From Hirundichthys speculiger (taxonomy: Eukaryota > Chordata > Actinopteri > Beloniformes > Exocoetidae): a DNA stretch of 64,000 nucleotides. The stretch's first letter is position 1. Each line of letters starts with the position of its first letter. Below, one piece after another: positions 12,070 through 23,954 of the stretch. The notes beneath the pieces are model-generated. The model searched no databases. It had not been told where the DNA came from and saw nothing but the letters and a program-made list of their open reading frames with translations. The translations under genes and the position numbers were made by a program. Location of the stretch: the NCBI GenBank assembly GCA_018398805.1, contig JAGFBZ010000899.1:1219001-1283000 (forward strand). The letters are read 5' to 3'.

Positions 12070-12835
12070 TGACCTTACTCTCTCCTCTGAATCCATTGTT
12101 GGTTAACTGTACATCACTGTGTCTCCTGATGACCTAGAACCAGTTAACGTTCTTTTAAACTGTATTTTAGATATTAAGTCATGGATGGCAGAGAACTTCT
12201 TAAAGTTTAACTAGGACAAAACTGAGGTTGTAATCATTGGTCCTGAAAACAAGAAAGAGATCATTTTTACCAAAATGATATCATTTTAAATCTTCTCAGT
12301 GTGTGAGAAACCTGGGTGTCCTTTTTGACTCTGAGCTAGATTTTATTCCACATATTAGAAATGTAACAGAAATGGATTTTTATCACTCAAAAAACATCGC
12401 CAGAGTCTGCCCATGTCTCTCTTGCTAGCAAGGAGGTGTTGATGCTTGCTTTTATCTCTAGTAGAACATACTACTGTAATGCCTTGTTCTCTGGTCCTCC
12501 AAGAAAGAGCATCTCTAACATACAATTATTCCAGAATTCAGCTGCACGTGTGCTGACGAGGACCAGAGGGTGGGAACATATTACACCAGTTCTAAAATCG
12601 CTGCATTGGCTCCCCCTGTGTTTTTCAGGATTGATTTTAAGGTTCTTTTATTAGTTTATAAATGTCTTAATGGTCTTGGGCCTTCTTATTTATCCAACTT
12701 CCTTTTAAGATGCGAGCCCTCGTGGACCCTGAGGTCCTCAAGTACCGGCCTTTTGATCGTTCCTAAAGTCAGAACTAAAACCTATGGTGAGGCCTCATTT
12801 CATCATTTCGGTCCCCGAGTTTGGAACTAAGGAAC
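12070..12835 (+). pseudogene. L2-clade LINE, C-terminal half of reverse-transcriptase ORF
   Basis: The plus strand encodes in broken frames the C-terminal part of an L2-clade non-LTR retrotransposon protein. IKSWMAENFLKFN and DKTEVVIIGP come first (12175-12242). Then come SVRNLGVLFDSELDF (about 12298-12342), SSRTYYCNALFSG, QNSAARVLTRTR, HITPVLKSLHWLP, FKVLLLVYKCLNGLGPSYL and finally FHHFGPRVWN ending near 12829. The YADD catalytic region lies upstream and is missing, so the copy is 5'-truncated, as usual for LINEs. At least two frameshifts and a stop (FN* before DKTE) show that it is dead. Confidence 0.85.
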
Positions 12836-12839
12836 TAAA

Positions 12840-13345
12840 TCAGGGTCAAAGTTTTGATGTTAAACTTTGTAAAATATAACTAAATATTCAAATGAAAATT
12901 TTGAAGGCAAAGTTTTTTAGTTTAATTATTATTTTGATTCAGACCTCAAATTCCTTTGAATAAACTATTTACTTTCAATTTTCACTTCAACACACTTTTT
13001 GAATTGTTGGGCTCTTATTTTATTTTTCACTTACAAATTCCATGTTCTCAGGTCAGATCTTTTTTTCACCTTCAGATTGTATTTTTTCAGGTTCAGACTT
13101 TTGGCCCTGATATAATGTGGGGGGGGGGGGGGTGGAGCATCATGACTGACAAGGCTGAGAACCTTTCTCAAACACATTGCCTTTTGGGACTGTTCGTACT
13201 GTTAATTGTCTGAAGAAATGCTTTTTTCATACCACTTTTCACTTGGTTGACAGTAAAAACCCGACTTACAGCTGATGAATTAAGGCCCCAAAAAGTACGG
13301 CAGCATTGGTGGACTTCCGGTTTTCAAACTAAAGGCTTAAAAAAA
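12840..13345. other. possible LINE 3' flank; AT-rich, poly-G run
   Basis: AT-rich sequence directly downstream of the L2 coding remnant; part may be its 3' untranslated tail. A run of about 14 G lies at 13119-13132. Nothing else is recognised. Confidence 0.3.
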
Positions 13346-13347
13346 AT

Positions 13348-13412
13348 AAAGCAGATCCCCGTGACCCTGTATAGAACAAATTGGGTATAGATAATGGATG
13401 GATGGAAGGATA
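13348..13412 (+). repeat. DANA/V-SINE-type SINE, 3' tail fragment
   Basis: gatccccgtgaccctgtata followed by gggtatagataatggatgga is the complement of the left edge seen in the copies at 19311 and 28967. Only the 3' tail with (GGAT)n is present. Confidence 0.6.
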
Positions 13413-13429
13413 AACACAACATTAAAAAA

Positions 13430-13500
13430 ATGTGCAATTAATCTATGAAAATCTTTTGATAAACCGCGATTAAAAAATTTAAACGACTGACAGCTCTAGT
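13430..13500. mobile_element. hAT-type terminal fragment (GCGATTAA motif)
   Basis: Sequence like aaccgcgattaaaaaattta ending in gacagctctag resembles the end at 20800-20870 (gcgattaattgtgattaaaa ending gcccagctctaa). Both look like one terminus of a hAT-type family. No partner terminus was found, so this is a fragment. Confidence 0.35.
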
Positions 13501-13681
13501 TTTTGTATTTTAAGAGGAGACAAGAGACTTAGTTTGCAAAGGTAAAAAGCTCATATATATTTTTCTTGCCACTCTAGCTGTGTTCTCAAGATATTGAAAT
13601 ACTTAAGTGAAACATCTTAAACAGCTATGGTCGCTTTCACCAATATGCATAGTTTATTCCAATTAATCTGTGTCATTCATA

Positions 13682-13714
13682 GATTTATTTATTTATTATT
13701 TATTTATTTATTAA
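13682..13714. repeat. (TTTA)n microsatellite
   Basis: Imperfect tttattta repeat units. Confidence 0.85.
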
Positions 13715-13868
13715 GGAACATTCTTGCTGTTAAAATAACTTATTATTAGATGGTAAGTAGTGTAAACTTTCATTAGGAACCTAAATGACATGAACTGAAG
13801 CACCTTTGAGTTAGAACAGAATATGTATTCGCAGCAAATTGGAAGTTACTGTTAGGGCAGTGGAGCTA

Positions 13869-14523
13869 CACTATTTTGCCAAAAGTATTTGCTCACCCAT
13901 CCAAATTATTGGAATCAGGTGTTCCAATCACTTCCATGGCCACAGGTGTATAAAATTAAGCACCTGGTCATGCAGACTGTTTCCAAACATTTGTGAAACA
14001 ATGGGTCGCTCTCAGGAGCTCAGTGAATTGCCAGCGTGGAAATGGAAGGAAATGGAAGTGTTTGGGAACAACAGCAACTAAGCCACGAAGTGGTAGGCCA
14101 TGCAAACTGAGGAGATGCTGAAGCGCATAGTGCAAAGAGGTCACCAGTTTTCTGCTGTCAATCACTACAGACCTCCAAACTTCATGTGGCCTTCAGATTA
14201 GCTCAACAACAGTGTGCAGAGAGCTTCATGAATGGGTTTCCATGGTGGAGCAGCTTCAATCAAGCCATATATCATCAATTAGAGCGCTTACTGAGAGTCA
14301 GGCCTTCTCAGCCAACATCAGTGTTCATCACAAATGTTCTTCTGGAAGAATGGTCAAAAATCCCCATAAACACACTCCTAAACCTTGTGGACAGCCTTCC
14401 CAGAAGAGTTGAAGCTGTTCTAGCTGCAAAGGGTGGAGCCACGTCAAATTGATTAGGAATGGGATGAACTAAAGCTCATATGTGAATCAAGGCAGGTGAA
14501 CGAATACTTTTGACAATGTAGTG
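13869..14523 (+). mobile_element. Tc1-like transposon, internally deleted, both terminal repeats present
   Basis: TA flanks both ends (13867-13868 and 14524-14525). The left end reads cactattttgccaaaagtat and the right end is its near-perfect inverted copy (complement of aatacttttgacaatgtagtg). Inside, 14001 starts MGRSQELSELPAW-like sequence, the N-terminus of the Tc1-family transposase. After an internal deletion the frame 14346-14452 gives EEWSKIPINTLLNLVDSLPR and ends KGGATSN, the usual Tc1 C-terminus. The catalytic DDE centre is missing. At 655 bases against about 1.6 kb for an intact member, this is a deletion derivative. The copy at 47955 belongs to the same family. Confidence 0.85.
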
Positions 14524-14529
14524 TATGTC

Positions 14530-15883
14530 AAAATTAATTAGCTATCTTAAGCTTCTGGCAAGACTCAGTAATGTCCTTTCATAGTGTGGATAGGGTCCTT
14601 ATGATAAATTGAAGTAATTTTAGATTTGTGTTTGTACAAAAAGTGTCTAAAAAAAAAAGAAGTAGTACAGGAATCTCCTTTCCATTTGCAGTTATGTCAT
14701 TCAGTATAAGAGCGTATAAGTTGGCTGTCAATGTTACATGAATTCAGTGTTGACATTGGTGGCCTGAGCCTCTAACACTTGCTGAATTTTGTCATGAATA
14801 CATACTGAATGCATATTGGCATCAGTAACTTGTGCAGACGTACACAAAAGTCTACAAACAGAAGTTTGTTTTTTTTTTTAAACAATTTTGTACACAAAAC
14901 AAAGTTAAAATGACAGTCCTTACCATCTAATAATAAACCTAGGGATATTTTAACTCTAGAATGTTCATTTAAGGGGAAAAAAGGTACTCACATGACATCT
15001 GATGTCTCTCACCAGCTTCCATCTGTCGGCTCCAGGTCTATAGAGGGTGAGTAGGTTATGTTCATCACCCCCAATACCACTACATATGCCCAAAACTTAT
15101 TGGGGAAAAAAGAAGCATTTGAAGTTTTCACAGCGAGAGATGACTGACTGAAATATTTTTGTAAAAGCTAAAAGATCCAATTACAAAAGGGGAAAAAAAA
15201 GTATTTGAAGAGACACAATAAACCCTAACTGAAGGGTCACTGTAAATTAAGTTGGGTTGATTGATTCACAATGCCCATTCATTAACAATGCAAGAAAACA
15301 TCTTGCATTAGAAAGTATCAGTAACTGTCACTTGCCTTTGAGTCTCACAATTAATTTTTTTTTCCCTTCTCTTGTTATTTTACTCATAACCAGATATTGA
15401 GACAATATAACTGTCTTTCCTACTAATGAGAGCATTGACCTGGTCTTTTTTGTTTAACTTGGTGCATGGACGATGTTATGAATTGACTTCATTATTGTGT
15501 GTCAAAATAGTTCGCTCATGTCTTTTTCTTGCTACCATAGGAACGGTGATAATGTAACCATAGAAACAACACACATTTAATAAGTCCTCTGGCAATGATC
15601 AACAATGTCATTGGGATAGGGGCCAATATATTACTTGTACCCTGTAGGATTCGTCGACTACAACAACTTCTGGTCTATCATAAAGCAGGAGATTCAAGAC
15701 ACATAGTTATTGGTTGGATCGATAATTATGTGCCCACGAGCCCTGCGCAATCACTGAAATGCATGGTCGTTATTTTTTAACTGACAGAAAAACAAGTTTA
15801 AGGTTCAGAAATGTGGCTACTCATTTTGCCTTTGAAAATAATTAAGATAACATGTGTATGTATGTAATGTCTGTGTGTGTATG
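14530..15883. other. no recognised gene
   Basis: AT-rich DNA without terminal repeats, SINE heads or coding motifs that I can identify. Confidence 0.35.
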
Positions 15884-15887
15884 TATA

Positions 15888-15982
<95 letters not shown>

Positions 15983-15984
15983 TA
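15884..15984. repeat. (TA)n/(CA)n compound microsatellite
   Basis: About forty TA units followed by six CA units. Apparent long YIYI reading frames across this tract are products of the repeat. Confidence 0.97.
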
Positions 15985-16835
15985 TGTGATATAAAGCCAG
16001 ACAGCAAGTCAACTCCTTATGATGTGTCAGTGCCTGTTTGTTCATAGGGTCTGTCAAATGGCCTTCAGCTTGTCTTTGGATCCACTGTCTGTGAATCCTT
16101 CTTTATCCCTCTATTTTCTCTCCAGGCAACTTTGTTGCGAGTCTGTGCTCCCTCTGTTCTCCAACCCCTCTGCTTTCTCTAATGCCTCTCTCTCATGCTA
16201 TTCTCGCTCCACTGGTTTCTTCTTCCTCCACTCATCTCGCCTCTCCATATCCTGGAGCTAAACCAGCCATTCTGTCTCCCTGTGCTTCAAACTGGTGTGT
16301 CCTCCTCTTCACATACCACCTGTCTGTTGCCCTGTGCTTGCACTTGAGGAGAAACCTCTGCTGTGTCCTTGAGGGAGTCGCAGTGGGCCTGAGGATTAAT
16401 GTGATGTTTAGGTCTAAGCATATCGTCCATCATCCTGTACCACTTCCAGGATGCAGCAGCCGTCTCTCTTCCCTCTCTTGCCAAGCCCTGTGGGTGAGTA
16501 TTTTAGCTTCAAAAATGAAATTGAAAATACATTTTATTGTTTTAACATGAAGTCAGATGTTTTGTGCTGTCAAAAATGGTACTACTTCCATTTTCCCTGA
16601 GATTTCAATCACTCCTCACTGCAACTTTATCAGTGGCTGGTTACACTGTTATTGCAATATTTACTACGATAGACAAGTGGCCTTATTCTAAATTAGACGA
16701 AGAATCCAGTTGTGATTTTCAAATAATTTGCATATAGAATATCCTATGCAGATTCACATTTTGACATTAGCGTACAGAGAAGTTCAAAGTGTCCTGCTGT
16801 TGGGAAGCTGTTGGGTTTCATTTTTCAACAGGGAT
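15985..16835. other. no recognised gene; CT-rich block
   Basis: 16100-16490 is less AT-rich and pyrimidine-rich, with an open frame of 122 codons (16182-16550) and a gtgagta donor-like site at 16493. I recognise no protein domain, and the frame is rich in Ser, Leu and Pro as expected from CT-rich DNA. An unrecognised exon cannot be excluded. Confidence 0.3.
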
Positions 16836-17005
16836 ATTCTATGTGGAGCTTACATTTTCTTCCCGTACTCGTGGGTTTTCTTGCTAAACTCCAGGGAATC
16901 CTCTCACAGCCCAAAACACGCAGTCGGTGATTGGGTGATGCAAAAACTAACTATGAATGTGACCTAATCGGATAAAATGGGCATGTAAAAAGGATGGCTG
17001 GATGC
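16836..17005 (+). repeat. DANA/V-SINE-type SINE fragment
   Basis: gtggagcttacattttcttc followed by a degraded cgtgggttttcttgc and cagcccaaaacacgcag matches, on the plus strand, the conserved central domain seen in reverse in the copies at 19311 and 28967. A ggatggctggatg tail follows near 16992. The tRNA-like head is missing. Confidence 0.6.
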
Positions 17006-17234
17006 TAATGCCAACTATAGCTCTGTGAGCTAGTTTCATAGTTGTTGATGTGTGCCATTGCTGGAAGCCATGCACAGTTCTTGCAAGAGACAGAGGAAAT
17101 GGGAATCCAAAGAAAAAAGTAAATAAATTAATGAATAGGTAAATATAACTGATTTTTTTACCAGCCTTATTAGATGCAAAAAGAGATACAGATACAGGTT
17201 ATGGTACCTTGTTAAATAGCATTTACAAATGGTT

Positions 17235-17640
17235 AGATATATCAGGAGCTATTCTTTAATACTTCTATCTTTTCTCTCTGACAGATGTTTTAGAATAAGG
17301 ATAAATCAGGTTCATGTCAGATACTACTGGGCTGTCATGTGGAGTTCCTCAGGGTCCTGTTTTAAGCCCTATTTGGTTTTCATTATATATTCTCCTACTA
17401 GGAAAGATGACTAGTCTCTTCAGCAATATCTCGTATCACTTGTATGCTAATGATATTCAGTTGCACTGTTCCTTTAAAAACAGAATATTGCATTTTATCG
17501 GATTTGATTGATTGCCTGAAAGACATCATGAAACCATTTACAGATAATTCATTCAACTCAACCTAAACCTTCAACTAAACTCAGACAAGACAGAAACTCT
17601 GATCTTTGCCCCAGACTATGTGATTTGGAACTGCATTTTA
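17235..17640 (+). pseudogene. L2-clade LINE, reverse-transcriptase palm fragment
   Basis: The plus strand encodes TTGLSCGVPQGPVLSPIWFS, reverse-transcriptase block 4 (PQG). About 40 residues later comes YHLYANDIQLHCSF, where the catalytic YADD reads YAND: the first aspartate is Asn, which would abolish activity. Near 17560-17620, in another frame, LNLNLQLNSDKTETLIFAPD follows the usual L2 order. The fragment covers only the middle of the enzyme; both ends are missing. It overlaps functionally with, but is not continuous with, the L2 piece at 12070. Confidence 0.8.
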
Positions 17641-17649
17641 CCCTTAAGG

Positions 17650-18415
17650 AATATTTAGAAACAAAGTCAGGCGTCAAAGCCTAAACTGCAGATGTAAAAT
17701 TAATTCAAGACTTTTTTTTTCTTGTATTTAAAGAGGCACCACTTACTTAAATTATTTACACAATTTCCTTCTTGGGAGGGTTTCCTCTGGGTACTCAGTC
17801 AGATTTAGTCAGAAATCAAAAGTTCCAGCTCCAGTAATGTCTGTCATCATAGATGCTGAGACACTCCCTGTTATGAATGACTCTCAGTATAAGAAAACGC
17901 ATTCACAAGGTTTCAAGAATAACAGTCAACATGTTCTAAAACACATATGACCAGAAAGGGTTATCAGCAAAAACATATCTTTAGCAGCCAACAAAACTAA
18001 TGTAGTGTCTGTCTCTGAACAACTTGCTCACTTTTTTTGCTGTGACGCTATGTGACTTTGTTGTCTTGACACCTTACCACAGATTCAAGTATAGTTTCAT
18101 ATTCAAATCCAAATACCTTTTCTTTTTTATTCTCTAATCAACTCCTCACCATTACCAGCTGTTTCTAGTTATTCAACTCTGGAGAAGATGTACACAGATG
18201 GTTGATTATACTGAGTAATTGAGACTACTGAGCCTCATATTGGGTAAATAATATGTATCTGCTGTTAAATGATGATTATTGTGTTAATGTTACATCTAAG
18301 TGAACCACAGTAGTCATATATTTTTCTTTTGTCTCTGTAGGGAAAGCAGACATAGAGTGCAGTCAGAACTGTTTCAGACAGTGACACATTTCTCAGTGTG
18401 CTGTTTTGACCACAT
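17650..18415. other. no recognised gene
   Basis: AT-rich sequence; nothing recognised. Confidence 0.35.
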
Positions 18416-18417
18416 GA

Positions 18418-18565
18418 ACACATCCATCCATCTATTTTTTAGAGTGTTTATCCTCCTCAGTCTCACAAGGGGCTACAGATTTCCTTAAGCTACGCTGGGT
18501 CAGAGATAGGGTACACCCTTGACAGACTGCCATCTATCACAAGGCTAAAACATCTAGGCAGTCTA
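18418..18565 (-). repeat. DANA/V-SINE-type SINE, diverged 3' part
   Basis: catccatccatctattttt at the left and gggtacacccttgacagact at 18508 correspond to the (GGAT)n-tail side of the minus-strand SINE family. The head half is absent. Confidence 0.5.
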
Positions 18566-18753
18566 ACACTTGAAGAAATATTTGCAACCAATTTGTGTGA
18601 AAACCAGAGCAGCCACAGGAAATCCTTGTTCAAAAACATATACAGCAAAAGGACTAAGGTGATCTGATAAACAATTTTCATAAAAACTGCTAAACACTGA
18701 CCCATGTTCCTGCTCAAATGCAGGGATGTGGGTCATGAATAAGATATTAAGGC

Positions 18754-18992
18754 TATGGCTGGAGCTCAGTTGGTAGAGCGGGTCGTCCAGTCACTGGAAG
18801 GTTGGCGGTTCAATCCCAGCTCCAACTGTCCACATGCCAAAGTGTCCTTGGGCAAGACACTGAACCCCTAACTTGCCCCAAACAGTGCGGTGTGTGTGTG
18901 TGTGAATGGATAAATGAGAGGCCAATGTAAACCGCTTTGAGGGCACCCTGATGATGTGGAGAAAGCAGCGTATAAGTGCAGTCCATTCACCA
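18754..18992 (+). repeat. tRNA-derived SINE, full-length-looking
   Basis: The head looks like a tRNA: an A box in gagctcagttggtagagcg (18762-18780) and a B box in gcggttcaatcccag at about 18805. A body with tgtccttgggcaagacac (18842) and gtaaaccgctttgag (18929-18943) follows, then a 3' end tataagtgcagtccattcac. RNA polymerase III would transcribe such an element from its internal boxes. It is not a functional tRNA gene, because no cloverleaf 3' half follows the B box. This family differs from the DANA-type copies in body and tail. Confidence 0.8.
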
Positions 18993-19310
18993 TATGTGTT
19001 TATTTTTAATAAAGCAACTGGCCTTACCTTATAAGGTTGTATGAGATGCCTTTGCATGTTGTTTATAATATTGAAATTGTACTTTACAGTCAAACTAAGC
19101 AACAAAAAAATACACATAATCTTAGAATCAGTATCATCTTAGAAGCTGCTAAACTTTGAAGAGCAGTGACCATGGACTGTGCGTATTCAAAGCAACATCT
19201 TTTTCAGAATGTCCTGTTCACTGCTTAATCTCGCAAAGTTGCACCAATTTCATCAAGCACAGAAGCTAACAATGTGACTTTGCCCCTTGACAAAGGGGTA
19301 AAATAAATTC

Positions 19311-19675
19311 CATCCATCCATCCATCATCTATGCCCGCCGAATCCCATGCAGGGTCACGGGGATCTGCTAAAGTCTATCCCAGATCTCTTCAGGCAAAAA
19401 GCAGGGGTCCACCCTGGACAGGTTGCCAGTCCATCGCAGGGCTACATGTAGACGAACAACCACGCACACTCACAATCACTCCTACAGGCAATTTAGAACC
19501 ACCAATTAACCTGTCTGTCTTTGGACTGTGGGAGGAAGCCGGAGTACCCGGAGGAAACCCACAGAAGCACGGGAAGAACATGCAAACTCCACACAGAAAG
19601 GCCCCTGCTGAGGCTCAAACCAGGAACCTTCTTCCTGTGAGGCAATAGTGCTAACCACTAAGCCACCGTGCTGCC
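19311..19675 (-). repeat. DANA/mermaid (V-SINE) type SINE, near full length
   Basis: On the minus strand a tRNA-like head is visible: complement of aagccaccgtgctgcc, with A box inside tggcttagtggttagcac and B box corresponding to the plus-strand ctcaaaccaggaacc. The conserved central domain follows (complement of gtctttggactgtgggagg and of cggaggaaacccac). The 3' part ends in (GGAT)n, seen on the plus strand as ccatccatccatccatcat. This is the best-preserved copy of the family after 28967. Confidence 0.85.
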
Positions 19676-19689
19676 GCCTGCTAAAACAG

Positions 19690-20340
19690 AAAAAAGGAAA
19701 TTGCAGGCTTCTTGGCTAAGATGGAATGTGCCTGCATGCGGGTTAGTCAGGAGTAAAAGGGACAAAAGGCAAATTCAGCTGCTCAGTTGTGCGTGTGTGC
19801 GCACCTTTACTGCATTCGCACTTCTGATTAAACTGAAAAACAAGAATGCGCGTTACTTTCTGCGATAAGAAAACAGCATCCACACAACCAGGTAACATTG
19901 TTGCAACAGCAACTTAAAATAATAGTGGTGAAACACATTGAAATATTGGAAGCTAAGCTGAAGCATCACTGTCTAGACATAAATCCTCTTACTTGTAATT
20001 GCTCTGCAGCAACTGAAGCATGAATTATCCTCAGGAAGAACACAGGAGTCCCTGCCTTGGGAATGAAGGCTGCAAGGTTACGATCTGTTAGTGGTCCAGT
20101 GATGAGTCTCTGTCTTTGTTATATTTGGTAACTATTTCCACTCAATATGTAAGTGAAGCTTACCCTGCACAGTTGATAGAACTAAACTATTTGTATAAAA
20201 TTGACCTTGTGCATTTCATACCCTGTACATTTAAAATTCTGTATATTTCATAGCCTATTTCATAACAACTACATTTCATACCAGTTACTTTGATCATGTT
20301 ACATGACCTGTATAGTTTGTTCTTCTTGTATCTCATATAT
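19690..20340. other. no recognised gene
   Basis: AT-rich sequence; no repeat family or exon recognised. Confidence 0.35.
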
Positions 20341-20902
20341 TTATTTTATCACACATTAACGCATGTTGCTCGCATGCTTTTGTTTTGAAAAGTCTGTTAC
20401 TGGCTGCTGCAGAACCGGAAGAGAATTGGCAGGTAAACATGTGGAAAACTAAAACAGACATGGACTCCCCATTAAAAGTTTCAGCTGTTACCTCAGAAAT
20501 TACCTGTTTTAATATTCTAATTTTGGCTCAGGATTTTGTTGGTAGACCTTTTTTTTTTTTTTTACATTTTTTATAAAAACTGGTTGTATTAATGCCCTAG
20601 CAGTGTCAATAAGCATTATTTTATTTTTATTATTTATTTCTATTTATGTTTTTTATTTTTTAAGATGACATTTACACTAAATATGTGTTACTGACAAGTG
20701 CTGATGTTAAAAGTGTTTGAACAACAAATGTTATGGCACTTTAGTTCATATGGAAGCAGAACATTTAAATAAAAGTGCCCTTTACACTATTTTTGAATTC
20801 ATTATTTGATTTTGTGTCTACAATGCGATTAATTGTGATTAAAAATTGTAATCGTTGCCCAGCTCTAATATTATACATATCCAGCTCTAATATTATACAT
20901 AT
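20341..20902. mobile_element. possible non-autonomous hAT-type remnant ending in GCGATTAA motif
   Basis: The right edge (20800-20870) carries gcgattaattgtgattaaaa then cgttgcccagctctaa, a terminus-like sequence also found at 13430-13500. The interior is T-rich. No left terminus was found, so the start is arbitrary. At 20859-20880 and 20881-20902 a 22-bp sequence including this edge is perfectly duplicated in tandem. Confidence 0.35.
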
Positions 20903-20911
20903 GTGTGTGTG

Positions 20912-20912
20912 A

Positions 20913-20972
<60 letters not shown>
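20912..20972. repeat. (TA)n microsatellite abutting a Tc1 element
   Basis: About 28 TA units with one interruption, ending directly at the left end of the Tc1-like transposon at 20973. Confidence 0.95.
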
Positions 20973-22603
<1,631 letters not shown>

Positions 22604-22609
22604 TATATA

Positions 22610-22840
22610 AAACCTTGCTGTGTTCTTTACACAGCATTGAAAATCAAAATTATTTCTAATTCCTTAGTGCCAGAATGATGAGAGCGAGAATTCTTTGGAG
22701 AATTTTTTTAAAGACTTTCTTCAAAGTCAGGTTATGACTATGCCTTCAAACAATTTGGGAAAGCCTTGATGATGATGTCATGGCTTTGGAAGCTTCTGAT
22801 ATGTTAATTGAGAACATTAATTAGGGGCAAACCTGTGGAT
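22610..22840. other. no recognised feature
   Basis: Short AT-rich spacer between the Tc1 element and the G/C-run foldback. Confidence 0.4.
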
Positions 22841-22862
22841 GTATTTCAAGCATAGTGCGAAT

Positions 22863-22975
22863 TACGGGGGGGTTTGGGGGGGGTTTAACCCCCCCAATTA
22901 CAACTTCAACCCCCCTAAAGAAGGGACAAATTGTCATTTTTGTCATCTCTAGAAAATGTTGACCCCCCCAATTGT
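22863..22975. repeat. G-run/C-run foldback tract
   Basis: acggggggg, tttgggggggg and tttaaccccccc occur within about 35 bases and can pair. Further C runs follow at 22911-22916 and 22964-22971. The G runs could also form a quadruplex. It may be the edge of a repeat family, but no partner end was recognised. Confidence 0.5.
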
Positions 22976-23950
22976 CATTGTATAATTTGCACTCTGATTT
23001 CAAGGAATACCTTAAACACACTGCTTCCTTGTGGGACATCATGGGAAAATCAAAAGAAATCAATCAAGATATCAGGAAAACACAAGTGTGGTTCATACTT
23101 CGGTACAATTTCCAGATGCCTAAAAGTGTCACGTTCATCTGTTTAAACAATTATTCGCAAGTATAAACACCATGGGAACGTCCCTTATTCATACCGATCA
23201 GGAAGGAGACAGGTTCAGTGTTCTGATCGTGCTTTGGTGCAAAATGTGTGTATCAACCATTACTCCAAAAGATTACAATTTTTAAATGCACACAGGGGCA
23301 AAGACATTGATTTTTGGAGACATGTTCTATGGTTTGATAAAACTAAAATTGAAGTGTCTGAAAATAAGGACCATGGTTATATATGGAGGAAAGTAACATC
23401 TCAAGACACCAGGCAGGAAGTTAAAGAGCAAATGGATCTTCTAAAAGGACAGTGACCAGAAGCATACCAACAAATTAGTTACAATGTGGCTTAAGAACAA
23501 CAAAGTCAGTGTATTATAGTGGCCATCACAAAGCCCTGATCTCAACCTTAAATTTGAGAGGAGAGCTGAGAAGATGTGTATGAGTAAGGTGGCCTACAAA
23601 CCTAACACAGTTCCTCCAGTCCTGTCAGGAGGAATGATGCAAAGTTCCAGCAAACTATTAAGAGAAGCTCGTAGAAGGAACCCCAAAACATTAGACCCAA
23701 GTCACATAGTTTAAAGAAAATGCTTCCAAAAACTATGAAAACGCATGTAAATGTTTGACTTTGATAATAAAGGCATAAAACATTTCTAAAGAATACTCTC
23801 TCATTTTTCTAGCATTAAGCAAATATAAGTAATTTTGGTCATCCAAACAGGAAAGGTCTATTCTGATTTTATGTCAGACAGTGAGAGAAAAAAATAAGCT
23901 TATACATCTTTTTATACAATTTATGTAAACATCTGGTATCAACAGTAAAA
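22976..23950 (+). pseudogene. Tc1-like transposon relic, second family, deleted transposase
   Basis: MGKSKEINQDIRK (from 23041) is a Tc1-type N-terminus. 23165-23230 gives HHGNVPYSYRSGRRQ in broken frame. 23280-23390 gives NAHRGKDIDFWRHVLWFDKT and ENKDHGYIWRK, the start of the catalytic domain. The first Asp is present, but the usual following Glu is Lys. tggccatcacaaagccctga at 23521 gives WPSQSPDLNL, just before where the catalytic Glu should lie; the expected PIE is lost. The 3' edge near 23920-23950 (ttatgtaaacatctggtatc) resembles a Tc1 inverted-repeat end. No matching left end was found. Distinct from the two other Tc1 families in the window. Confidence 0.75.
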
Positions 23951-23954
23951 CCAA

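Noticed and set aside
15842..16057. Open frames rich in Tyr-Ile repeats here and at 49202-49498, 63061-63429 and 63566-63852
   Set aside because: They are translations of (TA)n and (TG)n microsatellites, not genes.
16182..16550. 122-codon open frame ending near a gtgagta donor
   Set aside because: Composition follows the CT-rich DNA, no domain is recognisable and no acceptor-bounded exon fits convincingly. Kept only as a note in the unassigned stretch.
18754..18830. Possible functional tRNA gene
   Set aside because: A and B boxes are present, but the 3' acceptor half does not follow; the body continues as a SINE.
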